Source of the DNA: Sulfurimonas sp. | GTDB taxonomy: Bacteria > Campylobacterota > Campylobacteria > Campylobacterales > Sulfurimonadaceae | DNA length: 64,000 nucleotides | NCBI GenBank assembly: GCA_027063505.1 | Contig: JAMORO010000075.1 | Coordinates: 1-64,000 of the forward strand | Reading direction: 5' to 3' | Shown here: one piece after another, positions 17,715 through 24,868 of the stretch | Position numbering within the stretch: the stretch's first letter is position 1 | Layout: each line of letters opens with the position of its first letter | The notes under the pieces: model-generated | Databases searched by the model: none | What the model was told of the DNA's origin: nothing | The model's input: the letters and a program-made list of their open reading frames with translations, nothing else | Position numbers and translations under genes: made by a program

Positions 17715-18515
17715 ATGATTTATATGGCTTTTCTTTTTTTTACATTTTTGGTTTTACTACTTGCTTTTTACCATTGGCAGTTCTATATGGTCTTTACTCC
17801 TACTTTCCATAAAGAGCGAGAACTTGGAGTGAACTCTTCTCTTCTTTATATGCAGACAGAAGATGGGATAGAGCTTGAAGGTGTGATTTATGAGCCTCAA
17901 AATCCTAGAGCTACACTTTTAGTTTTTGTAGGTCGTTCTCATGATGCTGTTGCTCTTATAAATAAGCTTTCCCAGGCATATCCACACTCTCGAGTAGTGG
18001 CATTTAACTACCGCTCTTATGGGAAAAGTGGGGGAGTTATAAATGAGAAAAATCTTTTGAGTGATGGACTTAAAATAGCAAAACTAGTACAAAAAAACTA
18101 TGGTGACTTCTATCTTTTAGGTTACTCACTGGGCTCTAATATGGCTGCTTATGTGGCAAGAAAGCAAACTGTTAAGGGACTCTTTTTGGTAGGTGCATTT
18201 GATTCTATCGCATCCTTGGCAAAGAGTAAGTTTGTTGATCGTAGCTTTTTCCCTATGGTAGACTTGTCAAAGATTTTCCGTTACAAACTTACAACAGGAG
18301 AGTATGTATCAACTGTAAATACGAAAACATATCTTTTTGTTAGTAAAGATGATGAAGTAACATACATAGAGAATGCAAGAGTACTTCAAAAAAAGGTCAA
18401 AAATTTAGACTATTATGTAGAGCTTGAAGGTCTTAACCATAAAGAGATACTTTGGGCGAGAGCAGTAACAGATAAAATAAATGAGGTGTTAAATAGTGAA
18501 ACTACTACTAAGTGA
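17715..18515 (+). CDS. membrane-anchored alpha/beta hydrolase
   Basis: A 266-residue protein. Residues 2-24 form one hydrophobic helix, probably a signal anchor leaving the enzyme at the membrane. The alpha/beta-hydrolase fold follows: an oxyanion-region FVGRSHDAV, AFNYRSYGKSGG (typical of BEM46/YqkD-like serine hydrolases), the nucleophile elbow GYSLGSN near residue 140, a VSKDDEVTYIE acid region near 215 and a GLNHKEIL His near 242. The Ser-Asp-His triad is therefore complete. The substrate is unknown. The VanZ-like gene overlaps its 3' end by 20 bp, so both are probably co-expressed. Confidence 0.82.
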   Translation: MIYMAFLFFTFLVLLLAFYHWQFYMVFTPTFHKERELGVNSSLLYMQTEDGIELEGVIYEPQNPRATLLVFVGRSHDAVALINKLSQAYPHSRVVAFNYRSYGKSGGVINEKNLLSDGLKIAKLVQKNYGDFYLLGYSLGSNMAAYVARKQTVKGLFLVGAFDSIASLAKSKFVDRSFFPMVDLSKIFRYKLTTGEYVSTVNTKTYLFVSKDDEVTYIENARVLQKKVKNLDYYVELEGLNHKEILWARAVTDKINEVLNSETTTK

Positions 18516-18864
18516 GAATTTTTTTAGAATTTACTTTCTTTTTACATTAAGTGTTATTGAGTTTTTAGCAACGACTACTATACATATAGAAGCTATGGAG
18601 AGTATTTGGGATAAGGCAAATCATTTTAGTGCTTTTTTTGTACTCTACATACTACTGAGTTTTAGTTTTAGAGAGTTAAGTACATATGTAAAAGCTGCTA
18701 TTTTACTGCTTTATGGTTTACAGATAGAAGTAGTACAGAGTTTTATTGATGGAAGATTTTTTTCACTTTTAGATGTTGTAGCTGATAGTATTGGGATTTT
18801 TATCGGTATAGTTGTATATGCGGCTCTGAGTTCTTACCTACAAAGAAGTAAAAACTCGGTCTAA
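18496..18864 (+). CDS. VanZ-family membrane protein
   Basis: A 122-residue integral membrane protein with four predicted membrane helices. It has the VanZ pattern: a charged-aromatic motif DKANHFSAFFVLY in the second helix region, an E-V-V-Q-S-F-I-D-G-R segment and LLDVVADSIGIFIG in the last helix. In the VanZ family these conserved acidic and His residues define the domain, whose biochemical role is mostly unresolved (VanZ gives teicoplanin resistance). The start overlaps the end of the hydrolase gene by 20 bp; an in-frame later start is not obvious. It converges on the ferritin-like gene with 7 bp between stops. Confidence 0.75.
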   Translation: MKLLLSENFFRIYFLFTLSVIEFLATTTIHIEAMESIWDKANHFSAFFVLYILLSFSFRELSTYVKAAILLLYGLQIEVVQSFIDGRFFSLLDVVADSIGIFIGIVVYAALSSYLQRSKNSV

Positions 18865-18871
18865 GGAGTAT

Positions 18872-19681
18872 CTAGAGAAGCTTCTTCATCAGTTCTATAT
18901 GGTAAGACTCTTGGTAGTTTACAAAGTCAAAAAAGTTTGAGAGATCTTCATCTTTGATAGCATCGCTTAACTCTTTACACATGATTTTTGCAGCTTCCTC
19001 CTCCTCTATACCATCTTTTACAAACTGCTCTAAATCTTTAACAACATAGGTCATCTCATGAAGCATTCTTGGAAGTGTAAGAATCCCTAATTTTGCCATC
19101 ATATTTCCAAAAGATTTAAGATGAAAGTGTGATTCATCTATGAGGTCTTGAAAAACATTAAAGTGCATAACATCTTTTGTTCTTGCTTGCATATAAGCAT
19201 AGATAAGGATGAGTTCATACTCTTTGTAAGACTCTTCAAACAAAAAGAGTGTAAGGGCATCTATCTGATCTTGGGCAAGATTTTTATCTATCCACTCTCT
19301 CTTCATATTAAACGCTGTGATAGTTTGGTTGTTAAACTCACAAGAGAGAATCTCTTTAAGATACTCTAAGAGATAAACATCATCTGTTTTCATTCTCTCA
19401 CCTAAGATATCTTTAGGGTAGTTTGCTATAGCATTTGTAACAGAACTCTCAAGTGCATGGATGATTTGAAAACTAGTATCGAGTTTTTGGAGTGTTAACT
19501 CTCTATCGTAGTTATAATCATCTCCTTTTTCTAAAATATCACTTCCTAACCATTTCATATGTCTAAACGCTATAAGTGAAAACTCATAGAGTCTTGACTT
19601 GATAGCTTCATCGCTAATTGCAAATGAGGCAAAGGTAATCTCTAACCAGAGTTCATGTTTTTGTTGGTAGAGTTTATTCAT
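18872..19681 (-). CDS. all-helical ferritin-like protein (putative di-iron)
   Basis: A 269-residue helical protein rich in Glu and His. Candidate metal-binding segments are YEFSLIAFRH (residues 32-41), LIDESHFHLKSF (about 182-193) and NYQESYHIEL (about 253-262, containing an ExxH). Paired Glu/ExxH helices are the pattern of ferritin-like di-iron carboxylate proteins such as rubrerythrins and DUF455-type enzymes, so I infer that fold, without knowing the reaction. Its start overlaps the 3' end of the IscU-like gene by 8 bp, so the two are translationally coupled and an iron-handling role is plausible. It is last in the minus-strand run that starts at coaBC. Confidence 0.55.
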   Translation of the reverse strand: MNKLYQQKHELWLEITFASFAISDEAIKSRLYEFSLIAFRHMKWLGSDILEKGDDYNYDRELTLQKLDTSFQIIHALESSVTNAIANYPKDILGERMKTDDVYLLEYLKEILSCEFNNQTITAFNMKREWIDKNLAQDQIDALTLFLFEESYKEYELILIYAYMQARTKDVMHFNVFQDLIDESHFHLKSFGNMMAKLGILTLPRMLHEMTYVVKDLEQFVKDGIEEEEAAKIMCKELSDAIKDEDLSNFFDFVNYQESYHIELMKKLL

Positions 19682-20141
19682 TACTATCTCCTTCTATAGG
19701 TGTCTCACAGCTCTCTTTCATTTTAAAGAGGTGTAACTCCTCTTCTAAACCATTTTGAAGATTCTCAAAGTTTTTAAGTGAGGCTATAAAGGCACTAAAG
19801 ACGATGTCAGCACATACCTGTTGTTGGGGTGTCATATCTCCTAGTTTATCATTCATCTTAGCGATGGCCTTGTTTGCATACTCGATATTGTTGTTCATAA
19901 TCATTTCAGTAAACATAGAACCAATTACTACAGTATCTTGACATCCATTTGTAGCGAACTTAACATCTATAATAATATCTCCATCAAGAAGTGTATAAAA
20001 GATGACATACTCTCGTGTTTTTTCATCAAGAGCAACTCCTACACCACTAGCATTATCTAGTTTTCCGTAGTTTTTAGGACTCATGAGGTGTTCTAAAACC
20101 TCAGGGTTCATTCCTTCTGGCATTTTTGTATCTTCAAACAT
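19674..20141 (-). CDS. IscU/NifU N-domain-like iron-sulfur scaffold protein, divergent
   Basis: A 155-residue protein with the IscU fold: HLMSPKNYGKLDNASGVG (residues 17-34, matching the family's H-x-xPxNxGxL start), VKFATNGCQDTVVIGSMFTEM (second cluster cysteine) and QQQVCADIVFSAF (third cysteine). The first ligand region, normally P-x-C-G-D, reads GVALDEKT, so Cys1 is missing; an extra Cys sits near the C-terminus (ESCETP). This suggests a paralogue that binds a cluster differently, or a regulatory or delivery protein, rather than the main scaffold. It lies 8 bp from truA and overlaps the ferritin-like gene. Confidence 0.75.
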   Translation of the reverse strand: MFEDTKMPEGMNPEVLEHLMSPKNYGKLDNASGVGVALDEKTREYVIFYTLLDGDIIIDVKFATNGCQDTVVIGSMFTEMIMNNNIEYANKAIAKMNDKLGDMTPQQQVCADIVFSAFIASLKNFENLQNGLEEELHLFKMKESCETPIEGDSNE

Positions 20142-20149
20142 ATTTTCTC

Positions 20150-20860
20150 CTAGTATAAAATTTTAGCAAGATAGAGCCCATTTGCTGGAGCAGGGCGACA
20201 GTTATGGTTACTCGTGAGTGCGAGTTTCTCTTGTATTTGAGTGGCGTTTAAAGAGAGTAGTGCTCCTACCATAAGGCGTATCTGACTTCTTAAAAAACCA
20301 TTGGCTACAAAGTGTAAAATGATGTAATCCTTATATCTATATGCAAAAGCTTTATAAATTTCTCGAACACTGCTTCCTGTATCACTTCCTGTTTTCATAA
20401 AGTGACTAAAGTCATGAACACCTTGAAAAAGTGAGATATTTGAGTTTATCTCTTTAAAGCAAACAGTTTTTAAAAAAGTGATGAATTCAGCTTCAAAAGG
20501 ATTACTCTCTCCCTCTTTTAAGATGTAACGGTAACTCCGTTTTTTAGCACTGTATCGTGCATGAAACGCTATAGCAACTTGTGTAACATCTTTTACATAG
20601 ATACTACTCTCAAGCATCTCGTTGAGAGTTTTTTTTAATTTTTTTGCATCACTCCAGTAGTGGGGTAGATCAACATGACATACCTGCCCTGTAGCATGAA
20701 CTCCTTTGTCCGTTCGACCACTTGCAACTACTTTTGAGTCTATACCAAGTTTTTTTAGAACTCTCTCAAAAGTTCCTAGTACAGTATTACTTGTCTCAGT
20801 CTGAGTTTGTGAACCAAAGAAATGTGTACCGTTATAGGCCATAGTAATTTTAACTCGCAT
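20150..20860 (-). CDS. truA: tRNA pseudouridine(38-40) synthase TruA
   Basis: A 236-residue pseudouridine synthase. The catalytic Asp lies in the signature SGRTDKGVHATGQV near residues 47-60, and the start (VKITMAYNGTHFFGSQTQ) and the YRYIL and FLRSQIRLMVGALL segments are typical of TruA. It isomerises uridines 38-40 of the tRNA anticodon arm in the cytoplasm. Length is slightly below the E. coli protein (270). It directly abuts the LptF/G-like permease gene (no gap) and lies in the minus-strand run with uppS and coaBC. Confidence 0.95.
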   Translation of the reverse strand: MRVKITMAYNGTHFFGSQTQTETSNTVLGTFERVLKKLGIDSKVVASGRTDKGVHATGQVCHVDLPHYWSDAKKLKKTLNEMLESSIYVKDVTQVAIAFHARYSAKKRSYRYILKEGESNPFEAEFITFLKTVCFKEINSNISLFQGVHDFSHFMKTGSDTGSSVREIYKAFAYRYKDYIILHFVANGFLRSQIRLMVGALLSLNATQIQEKLALTSNHNCRPAPANGLYLAKILY

Positions 20861-21880
20861 CTAAAACCGAACCAGAATTTTTCTTTTGTAGTAGGTATAG
20901 GTAAGGAGTGTCCAGAGTATAATAACAACAGGGATAGTGTAAAAACCAAGAAGTTTCTGTAGTCCCATAGTTGCACCATAAAAAAGAACAATACCTAAAA
21001 ATAGAAAGAGATATATTTGAGACTTTTGATGTCTTGAGTGTACTATACCAATAGCTGCTGCTAAGAAGAGCCCCATTACTGGAAATAGACTTAATAAAAA
21101 GTCTGTGATAAACATCTTTTTCTTTACTTTGTGTCGTTCTGGTGAGAGCCAGTAATCGAGAGGTTCACGATAAACATCTAATTTTGTTTTCATAGTATCA
21201 TTTAAGAGCATCATCTCAAAGTTTATCTGTGTAAATTTTTCCTTAGAGTAACTATAGCCTTGACCATTATAGAGTTTAAGTCGAAGAATACCAGAGTCAT
21301 TGAGAAGTTTAGCTCGTTTTGCAGAGATAAGAATTTCCTCTTTATCATTTTTGTTAAATAAAAAGACCTTTGAGAAACTCCCATCATCATTTTTTTTACC
21401 AAGATAGAGTAACCAGTTTCCAAAACTATTTCCAAACTCACTTGCAGCAAGGTTAAACTGGGCTTCACTCTTCTTATAGGAGATAAAGTTACTGGATAAA
21501 ATTTTAGAGTGTGGAAATATAATAAAAAAGTTAAAAAGCAAGATAACAGAGAGAAACATCGCTGGTTTTAGAAGTGTTTTTATAAGATATGAGGGTTTTA
21601 TACCTAGTGAAAAAATGACAACTATCTCATTTTCATTAGAGAGTCTAAAGAGGGAGAGTGTTGCTGCTATAAAAAAGGTCACAGGAAGAGTATAAAAAAG
21701 TAGTTCAGGAACTCTAAAGAAATAGAGCTTAGTCATCTCCCATACTGTGAGTTGAATTACTGCTGTATATGTTGCTAGCTTGATAAGAAATATAACAGAT
21801 GCAATAGCAAAAAGAGAAAGAAATATGGAGAAAAATATCGAAGATAAATTTGAGATAATATATTGACGAAGTTTATTCAT
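20861..21880 (-). CDS. LptF/LptG-family lipopolysaccharide export permease
   Basis: A 339-residue YjgP/YjgQ-family protein with six membrane helices in two groups of three (about residues 10-35, 55-80, 95-120 and 260-335) flanking a periplasmic domain of about 140 residues. Conserved features include the cytoplasmic coupling-helix segment LSNENEIVVIFSLGI and the periplasmic beta-jellyroll. Such permeases work with the LptB ATPase to extract lipopolysaccharide from the inner membrane. LptF and LptG are hard to separate by eye, so no symbol is given. It lies between truA and the prepilin peptidase gene without gaps. Confidence 0.88.
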   Translation of the reverse strand: MNKLRQYIISNLSSIFFSIFLSLFAIASVIFLIKLATYTAVIQLTVWEMTKLYFFRVPELLFYTLPVTFFIAATLSLFRLSNENEIVVIFSLGIKPSYLIKTLLKPAMFLSVILLFNFFIIFPHSKILSSNFISYKKSEAQFNLAASEFGNSFGNWLLYLGKKNDDGSFSKVFLFNKNDKEEILISAKRAKLLNDSGILRLKLYNGQGYSYSKEKFTQINFEMMLLNDTMKTKLDVYREPLDYWLSPERHKVKKKMFITDFLLSLFPVMGLFLAAAIGIVHSRHQKSQIYLFLFLGIVLFYGATMGLQKLLGFYTIPVVIILWTLLTYTYYKRKILVRF

Positions 21881-21881
21881 A

Positions 21882-22697
21882 CTAGTAGTTCGCCTCTATA
21901 TAAGCAAGAATAGGTGATTCATAAATAAACACTATAAAAGTAGCAAGAGTTAAAAATGGGACAAAAGGAACTCTCTGCTCCTCTTTGGAAGCCTTTATAA
22001 CAGCGAGCATTACGGGAAGTGCTAAAAGTGCTGAAAGAAAAACTGCTACAAGAGTGAGTTTTACCCCAAGAAGGGCCCCCATAGTTGCTGCAACCATAAT
22101 ATCACCTTCTCCCATAGCTTCTATAAAAGGTGTTCTATCATAGTGTTTATTCCAAGATGTTTTAGTTTTAAGACCTGCTCTATAGACGGAAGAGGTCATA
22201 TAGTATGAGAGTGTAAAACGGAGTAGTGTAAAACCACCTGCAAAGAGTAGGGCATTTTGTAAGTTAAGTAAAAAGCCATCCGGAGTCCATGCTCCTAGAA
22301 TTGCGAAAACAATAGCAAGTAGATTAAGTGAGTCAGGAACCATTTTATACTTAAAATCTATCATAGAGAGAGCCAGAAGCATTAAAAAACTAAGTGCTAT
22401 AAAAAATGCTGGAATTGAAAGTCCATATTGATTTGCAATAGTTAAAAAAATGACTCCTGAAGTAAGCTCTATTAGTGGATACTGAATAGAAATTTTACTT
22501 TTACAAAAACTACACTTTCCCCGTAAAAAGAGCCATGAAAAGAGTGGAATGTTATGCCAAGGTTTAAGTTTACTACCACAAGAGTAACAGTATGAGCCTT
22601 CAAAAACAACACTTTCCTCTTTTGGAATACGTAAAATCACAACATTTAAGAAAGACCCGAACAGGAGACCAAAGATAAAAGAAAAACTAAGCTCCAT
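21882..22697 (-). CDS. prepilin peptidase / N-methyltransferase (A24)
   Basis: A 271-residue polytopic membrane protein. The N-terminal cytoplasmic domain has two C-x-x-C pairs (CYSCGSKL and CSFCKSKI, about residues 37-70) that bind zinc in bifunctional PilD enzymes. The two catalytic Asp of the A24 family are seen in MIDFKYKMVPD (about 115-125) and GEGDIMVAA (about 198-206; the usual GxGDxK motif has Met in place of Lys). It cleaves and N-methylates type IV pilin-like leader peptides. No pilin gene is in the window, so its substrates are encoded elsewhere. It abuts uppS. Confidence 0.9.
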   Translation of the reverse strand: MELSFSFIFGLLFGSFLNVVILRIPKEESVVFEGSYCYSCGSKLKPWHNIPLFSWLFLRGKCSFCKSKISIQYPLIELTSGVIFLTIANQYGLSIPAFFIALSFLMLLALSMIDFKYKMVPDSLNLLAIVFAILGAWTPDGFLLNLQNALLFAGGFTLLRFTLSYYMTSSVYRAGLKTKTSWNKHYDRTPFIEAMGEGDIMVAATMGALLGVKLTLVAVFLSALLALPVMLAVIKASKEEQRVPFVPFLTLATFIVFIYESPILAYIEANY

Positions 22698-23375
22698 CTA
22701 TTTTAGCCCTCCAAAACGACGTTCTACTTTAGTGAACTTTTTAATAATTTTTTCTAAATCTTTTGGGGTAAAATCAGGCCAGAGAGTCTCTGTAAAAAAG
22801 AGTTCTGCATAGGCAGATTGCCATAATAAAAAATTTGAGAGACGATGATCACCGCCTGTTCTTATGAGTAAGTCTACAGCATGTTTACAGTCAAGTTGAT
22901 TACTTAACATCTCTGTTGTAATATTCCCTTCAATATTTTTAAGTTTATTTACTGCTCGAATTATCTCATCTTGTGCCCCGTAGTTTAAAGCAAGGTACTG
23001 AACAAGACCATCACAGTGTGCAGTTTTTTCCTCTATCATTCGAATAGTTTTTTGGAGTGACTTACTAAATGCTCTAATATCCCCAACCGGTTCAAAACGA
23101 ACATTTAGTTCTAGGTATGTTTGGAGCTCTTTTTTAAGATAGTTATCAAGAAGTTTCATTAAAAACTCCACTTCTAAACGTGGCCGTTTCCAGTTTTCTG
23201 TAGAAAAAGCATAGAGTGTTAAGTACTCTATCTCCTTAGAATGAGAGCAGTAAGTCGTAATTGCTTTAACGACTTTAGCTCCCTCTTCATGGCCTTTTAC
23301 TCTTTTTTTACCTTGAAGTTCAGCCCATCGACCATTTCCATCCATAATAATTGCTATATGTTTTGCTTTATTCAT
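22698..23375 (-). CDS. uppS: isoprenyl transferase (undecaprenyl diphosphate synthase)
   Basis: A 225-residue cis-prenyltransferase. It starts with the conserved HIAIIMDGNGRWAE (catalytic Asp and the diphosphate-binding GNGRW), followed by RVKGHEEGAK, YLTLYAFSTENWKRP, LALNYGAQDEI and the C-terminal LLIRTGGDHRLSNFLLWQSAYAEL signature. It builds the C55 undecaprenyl diphosphate carrier for peptidoglycan and LPS assembly. Length is typical of Campylobacterota members. It lies directly after the coaBC gene and before the prepilin peptidase gene on the same strand. Confidence 0.96.
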   Translation of the reverse strand: MNKAKHIAIIMDGNGRWAELQGKKRVKGHEEGAKVVKAITTYCSHSKEIEYLTLYAFSTENWKRPRLEVEFLMKLLDNYLKKELQTYLELNVRFEPVGDIRAFSKSLQKTIRMIEEKTAHCDGLVQYLALNYGAQDEIIRAVNKLKNIEGNITTEMLSNQLDCKHAVDLLIRTGGDHRLSNFLLWQSAYAELFFTETLWPDFTPKDLEKIIKKFTKVERRFGGLK

Positions 23376-23391
23376 TATAATTACCTATCTT

Positions 23392-24666
23392 TTACTCTTG
23401 TAAACTTTTTGCATTTTTTAGTATTGTAAATGCTACACTTAATTTATCTGATGTTGGTATAGAAACTTTCTTATCTTGAGTGATGAAATCTACACTGTTT
23501 GTATCACTTCCAAAGCTACTAGAGTTTTCTAAGATATTTAGACACACTGCATCTAGGTTTTTATTTTCTAACATCGCAGTAGCATTCGAGATGGCACTTG
23601 AAGCATCAAGTTCTGCTTTAAAGCCGACAATACTAATACCTTCTTTATCAATAGTAGCAAGTATATCACGGTTCTTTTTGAGTTTTAACTCCCAACTCTC
23701 TCCTAGCATCTCTTTTTTTAGTTTTCCCTCTTGTGCAAACTCAGGAACATAGTCACTCACAGCGGCAGCCATAAAAAGAAATGGTTTTTTTTGAATAAGA
23801 TGAATCTGCTCATCACGAACCAATGTTGCTTTGGAAAGCTTGCCTTTTTTAGCAATACGAATAGAATCAATAAGATACTCATGCATCTCCTCACTATCTT
23901 CGACATCTAAAGTATACACGTCTTCGGGTAGATCTGTATCAAACTTTGTACTGATGAGATTTACATCTGCACCTTTACAGTAGAGAGCAGTTGCCATAGC
24001 AGATGCCATCTTTCCACTAGAAAAGTTAGATATATAGCGAACTTCATCTATCTTTTCTATTGTACCACCACCTGTTACAATGACTCTTCTGTCAGACCAA
24101 AATTCATCTTTTAGGAGTTCTCTAGCCGTCGCCCAAAAGATATTTTGAGGTTCTGCCATCGCACCATCTCCTGTAGTTTTACAAGCAAGTTCTTTTGTTT
24201 GAGTCTCTAATATTGTATAGTTTGCTATACCGAGCATTTTCAAGTTTGCTTGTGTCATAGGGTTTTGAAGCATATTTGTGTTTGCTGAAGGTGCGAGGAT
24301 TTTCATCTTACTAAATGCTAAAGCACATTGAAGTAGCATTGTATCAGCAATAGCATTTGCAAGTTTTGCAATAGTATTTGCTGTAGCTGGTGCAATAACC
24401 AGAACATCTGCCCACTGTGTTGCTTTAATATGGTTATGATCATTTACCCATGATTCATTTGTATCATCAAGCACTTGCTTTGAAGTAAGTGTCTCATATG
24501 TTAGTGGTGTGATAAATTTCTTTGCCGCTTCACTCATCACTACTTTTACTTCGGCTCCTGCTTTGGTAAACATACGAGCGAGTTCAACTGTTTTATAGAC
24601 AGCAATAGAGCCTGTAACAGCTAAAAGAATTTTTCTATTTTTTAGTAAATTATCTGGTATCGTCAT
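23392..24666 (-). CDS. coaBC: bifunctional phosphopantothenoylcysteine decarboxylase / phosphopantothenate--cysteine ligase
   Basis: A 424-residue fused coenzyme A biosynthesis enzyme. The N-terminal flavin domain (CoaC, about 1-185) has ILLAVTGSIAVYKTVEL, the active-site His in WVNDHNHIKATQW, PSANTNMLQNP and ACKTTGDGAMAEP with the conserved Cys. The C-terminal ligase (CoaB, about 195-420) has VIVTGGGTIEKIDEVRYISNFSSGKMA and the KKNRDILATI segment. It converts phosphopantothenate to phosphopantetheine. It is first in the minus-strand run leading to uppS, preceded by about 200 bp of AT-rich intergenic sequence that separates it from the divergent lipoprotein gene. Confidence 0.96.
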   Translation of the reverse strand: MTIPDNLLKNRKILLAVTGSIAVYKTVELARMFTKAGAEVKVVMSEAAKKFITPLTYETLTSKQVLDDTNESWVNDHNHIKATQWADVLVIAPATANTIAKLANAIADTMLLQCALAFSKMKILAPSANTNMLQNPMTQANLKMLGIANYTILETQTKELACKTTGDGAMAEPQNIFWATARELLKDEFWSDRRVIVTGGGTIEKIDEVRYISNFSSGKMASAMATALYCKGADVNLISTKFDTDLPEDVYTLDVEDSEEMHEYLIDSIRIAKKGKLSKATLVRDEQIHLIQKKPFLFMAAAVSDYVPEFAQEGKLKKEMLGESWELKLKKNRDILATIDKEGISIVGFKAELDASSAISNATAMLENKNLDAVCLNILENSSSFGSDTNSVDFITQDKKVSIPTSDKLSVAFTILKNAKSLQE

Positions 24667-24868
24667 TTATAAAATCTTTAATATTATTTTTAATTCTTAA
24701 TATTCTACCAAATTAGACTTAGAGTTTATTTTAGAGTATATTTTATTAAATGGGTTTTGTGTAAAATTAACACATTTTTATCACAAGTTTTATAAAAAAA
24801 ACTTATTCTATAGACTATCATGTGATATTATTGTAATATAAGTACAAATTATTTCATAAAGGTCCAAA

